Shown here piece by piece: positions 5,994 to 8,324 of a stretch of 8,324 nucleotides of DNA (positions are counted from its first letter, which is position 1; every line of letters starts with the position of its first letter). The notes under the pieces are model-generated. The model was not told the DNA's origin. It did not search any database and saw nothing but the letters and a program-made list of their open reading frames with translations. The translations under genes were made by a program, and so were the position numbers. The stretch comes from an uncultured Pirellulaceae bacterium (lineage in GTDB: Bacteria > Planctomycetota > Planctomycetia > Pirellulales > Pirellulaceae). The stretch covers positions 1 through 8,324 of the forward strand of contig CAKQNH010000169.1 in NCBI GenBank assembly GCA_934255105.1. The letters are read 5' to 3'.

Positions 5994-7436
5994 TTACGGA
6001 TCTACAGAGGCTAGCCAAGCTTGCCAACTTGCAACGTACTGCCCCAGAAACTGCTCGCATTCCTCTGAGGTCATAGCGGCTCGATTCCACGCGGCAGAAA
6101 AGCAGAGCTGCCCCCAGTTAACGCACAGACCGACCGAAATGTTGGTGTGCTCGCGAATCGGCGGTGCTCCATAGATGTTGGCTAACTGTGTATCCCCGAC
6201 CACCAGCATCTCATCCTGCACGGGGAAATAGCGCTGCGTCCCACGGCTGATGTCACCCGTATAGGTCAACACCACTGTAGCCATTCGTCGACTGCGATTG
6301 ATCACCCATCTCATAAGGCGTTCATGCTTGGCGGCCAGTTTTAGAGCGTCTAAGAAGTCGAGCGGCAAGCGGCTCTCTTTGATAGCCAGTACCTCCTGCT
6401 GCACGCTAGCCAGGAGTGCGTCCCAGTCGGCACATTGCCCCACACTACGCCCCAGAAAAGAAAAACTCAGCCGATTTGCGGCAGGCATCCGCAAGTCGAC
6501 GCGGGTGCGCAAGTCGAACGGCATCAGCAAGCGAATGCGCGACTTCGGACTGCGCTCACCGCGAGCGTGGTTCCAGCGACTGCAGGTTTGAAACATAAGC
6601 GCCATTGCAAGATCATTGACTCCGATGCGCAGCTCGCGCGTCCGCTCAAATATCTGCTGGGATTGTTGGCGGTTGAGTCGTGCATGCCGCACCGGCTCTT
6701 GCTCATCGCCAGCTTCCCGTCGATCCGAGTCTTGGGGAGTCCCACGCAGTGAGGCCGGCAAACGAAAATGGAAATAGTGAGTATTCTTAATCCGTTGCCA
6801 AGTCGTCAGCGGTCGTTTGGGAGGGGTGCTATAAGCTCTCGCATAATCGGCGCGTTCGGCCAGCAGTTCCACTGAAAGTTTCTCCCAGTGCGATGGCTTC
6901 TGCTCCGACAGACTCGGCGGCACTTTTTCGTTGCATGCCTCCGCTCCCCCGCCATCGCGCTCGCTGGCTGTGAATGTGTTATCGGCTGACGACAATTGAG
7001 CGGTTAACTGTGCATAGCTCAACAACATATCGATGACCAAGCGTCGAAGTCCAACTGCATCGCAACATGCATGGTGAAATTGGATCATCAGTCGCCAGCC
7101 TTGCTCTGTGGCACCATACCAATAGCGACTGCCGCACTCGCGACGCAGATCGATCGGTATCGGCCAACCTTGACGCAGCGGCGGATGGGTTAAAGCGGCC
7201 AGTATTTCTGGCTGATACTGCGGATCGTAGTCCCACCACAGATCCCCCTGCTGCTGAACAACGCGACTGGCCAGCAAGGGGTGGCGGTGAACGGCCACCA
7301 TCAGCGCGGCTTGCAGACGTTCCACGTCGATCGGCGACGCGAAGTGCAACTCGATGAAGCCCGTCATCGGTTGCTGCTGCCGCTCGTCCCACAGCACGAA
7401 CTTTTCAAATGGAGATAAACGCAGCGGAAATGTCAT
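5994..7436 (-). CDS. Stand-alone condensation/acyltransferase-superfamily protein
   Basis: Probable CoA- or carrier-dependent acyltransferase related to NRPS condensation domains, PapA-type and wax-ester-synthase-type enzymes. The 480-residue product has the expected N-terminal half (FPLRLSPFEKFVLWDE, then AALMVAVHRHPLLASRV). The active-site motif is HHACCDAVG, with His121, His122 and Asp126; the consensus HHxxxDG is altered to HHxxxDA. The C-terminal half has VNDLAMALM (273-281), MPFDLR (305-310) and NRLSF (321-325), the counterparts of motifs in this superfamily. No carrier or adenylation domain is attached. A linker of about 60 residues after the motif (about 150-210) looks low in conservation. 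ATG 7436 was chosen because homology-like sequence begins there. Earlier starts (ATG 7517, TTG 7523) would overlap the upstream reductase gene and add a basic, unstructured-looking stretch. It lies 55 bp downstream of the reductase on the same strand. Donor and acceptor are unknown. Confidence 0.78.
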   Translation of the reverse strand: MTFPLRLSPFEKFVLWDERQQQPMTGFIELHFASPIDVERLQAALMVAVHRHPLLASRVVQQQGDLWWDYDPQYQPEILAALTHPPLRQGWPIPIDLRRECGSRYWYGATEQGWRLMIQFHHACCDAVGLRRLVIDMLLSYAQLTAQLSSADNTFTASERDGGGAEACNEKVPPSLSEQKPSHWEKLSVELLAERADYARAYSTPPKRPLTTWQRIKNTHYFHFRLPASLRGTPQDSDRREAGDEQEPVRHARLNRQQSQQIFERTRELRIGVNDLAMALMFQTCSRWNHARGERSPKSRIRLLMPFDLRTRVDLRMPAANRLSFSFLGRSVGQCADWDALLASVQQEVLAIKESRLPLDFLDALKLAAKHERLMRWVINRSRRMATVVLTYTGDISRGTQRYFPVQDEMLVVGDTQLANIYGAPPIREHTNISVGLCVNWGQLCFSAAWNRAAMTSEECEQFLGQYVASWQAWLASVDP

Positions 7437-7491
7437 GCTCGGGTCGTTGCCGGGAAAGCCAGAAAATATCTTCGATGCAACTCTGAGACGA

Positions 7492-8256
7492 CTAACCGTG
7501 AAGCGTCTCTCCGCCATCGACAACCAAAGTTTGTCCCTGCACCAAATCGCTCAGCGAACTGGCCAGAAATAAGATACTATCGGCTATGGCCTGGGGCGAA
7601 AGAGGGAGCCCGTTGACCACGCGACGCTCAGCCACCGTTTGCAGGGCCAATTCACTGCCGGGAAACCCACGCGTCGAGTCGGTTTCCACCAAGCCAGCCA
7701 ACAGTACATTGACATTGATTTGTTGATTTCCCAATTCAAGTGCCAGATGTCTGGCTAGACTCTCGAGCGCCGCCTTGGATGCTCCGATCAGTCCATAAGC
7801 GGGCAGGGCTCGGTGCGAACCGTGACTCGATAGCGCGATAATCTTTTTTCGCGGCCCTGCGTGCTGCATCAAAGGTACGGCCCCCTGCGCTAGCAACATC
7901 AATGCGCGGACGTTGGTGTTCATGGTGGCTTCAAAGTGTTTTACTGTCGCTTCGCTCAGGCTTCGAAACCCGCCCGAGGCCGCATTGCTTACCAAGATAT
8001 CGAGTTGTCCAAACTCGCGACCGATGAACTCGAACATGCTGAGTATATCTTCAGGCTCGCTCACGTCGGCTTTGATGGTCGCCGCACGACTCCCCCACGC
8101 GGCAGCCTGTTCGGCAACTGCTTTGGCTGCCGCCGAACTGGTGACATAATTCACGATCACGTCCGCACCCGCCTCGGCCAACCGCAGTGCCGTTGCGCGA
8201 CCAATGCCTCGCGACGCACCGGTCACCAATGCTACGCGTCCTGTTAGATCAATCAT
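7492..8256 (-). CDS. fabL: FabL-like short-chain dehydrogenase (probable enoyl-ACP reductase)
   Basis: Probable cytoplasmic NAD(P)H-dependent reductase of fatty-acyl intermediates. The 254-residue product is a full-length classical SDR: cofactor motif TGASRGIG (12-19), D64V, NAASG (91-95), Asn114 and SS at 143-144. Instead of the usual YxxxK, the active site reads Y154-GLIGAS-K161. This Y-x6-K spacing marks enoyl-ACP reductases of the FabI and FabL types. The flanking GASKAALESL, the NAASG motif and the C-terminal QGQTLVVDGG resemble FabL (enoyl-ACP reductase III) more than FabG. ATG 8256 has no clear ribosome site; a 7-bp tandem repeat starts seven bases upstream. The acyltransferase gene follows on the same strand, so a two-gene operon is likely. 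A role in a specialised acyl pathway rather than housekeeping synthesis is possible. Confidence 0.85.
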   Translation of the reverse strand: MIDLTGRVALVTGASRGIGRATALRLAEAGADVIVNYVTSSAAAKAVAEQAAAWGSRAATIKADVSEPEDILSMFEFIGREFGQLDILVSNAASGGFRSLSEATVKHFEATMNTNVRALMLLAQGAVPLMQHAGPRKKIIALSSHGSHRALPAYGLIGASKAALESLARHLALELGNQQINVNVLLAGLVETDSTRGFPGSELALQTVAERRVVNGLPLSPQAIADSILFLASSLSDLVQGQTLVVDGGETLHG

Positions 8257-8263
8257 GATGGGA

Positions 8264-8298
8264 TTTTGAGATTTGAGATTTGAGATTTGAAGTTTGAA
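8264..8298. repeat. Five-copy 7-bp tandem repeat upstream of the fabL-like gene
   Basis: Five adjacent heptamers read TTTTGAG, ATTTGAG, ATTTGAG, ATTTGAA and GTTTGAA on the plus strand. They occupy positions -8 to -42 relative to the reductase start codon at 8256, where a ribosome site and perhaps the -10 box would be. A change of copy number would shift promoter-to-start spacing by 7 bp. Whether it varies is unknown. Confidence 0.85.
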
Positions 8299-8324
8299 AA
8301 ACCTGATGGCGACACGGATGGTTG

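Noticed and set aside
6298..6752. Plus-strand frames opposite the acyltransferase gene
   Set aside because: They are rich in Arg, Ser and Thr, as expected of antisense shadows, with no motifs or ribosome sites.
7437..7523. N-terminal extension of the acyltransferase overlapping the reductase gene
   Set aside because: The added residues are basic and lack family-like sequence. The recognisable domain starts right after ATG 7436.

Overview
The window suggests a planctomycete-like Gram-negative bacterium (Pirellulales type). The reasons are moderately GC-rich coding sequence, mostly weak Shine-Dalgarno sites, a very small Ala/Pro-rich lipoprotein with a VGC lipobox, and a DevABC-type exporter that needs two membranes. 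The taxon is an inference; no marker gene is present.

Left part (1-5431): an exporter locus of the DevABC family. A DevA-type ATPase (354-1514, minus strand) carries an unusual C-terminal cyclic-nucleotide-binding domain. It is transcribed away from a plus-strand operon encoding a lipoprotein-type membrane fusion protein (DevB-like, 1674-2939) and two different DevC-type permeases (2936-4222 and 4250-5431). The two transcription units share a short intergenic region with a perfect TATAAT box and an 11-bp palindrome. The likely machine is two non-identical DevC subunits in the inner membrane, powered by the DevA-CNB ATPase, with DevB bridging to a TolC-like outer membrane channel not encoded here. 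Downstream of devA (144-305) is a tandem array of six short palindromes whose stems change in a compensatory way. Positions 1-143 hold only weak, conflicting partial reading frames.

Middle (5432-5993): a 215-bp spacer, a 65-residue lipoprotein gene (5647-5844) with a good ribosome binding site, and a strong intrinsic terminator (5879-5911).

Right part (5994-8256, minus strand): two co-directional genes. The first is a short-chain dehydrogenase with the Y-x6-K active site of FabL-type enoyl-ACP reductases. The second is a stand-alone condensation/acyltransferase-superfamily protein with an HHxxxD core. A 7-bp tandem repeat sits immediately upstream of the fabL-like start codon.

Together the genes suggest lipid chemistry beside a lipid-type exporter: fatty-acyl reduction and acyl transfer on one side, and a DevABC pump (glycolipid exporter in heterocystous cyanobacteria) on the other. 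The two halves are separate, convergent transcription units, so a shared pathway is only a hypothesis.
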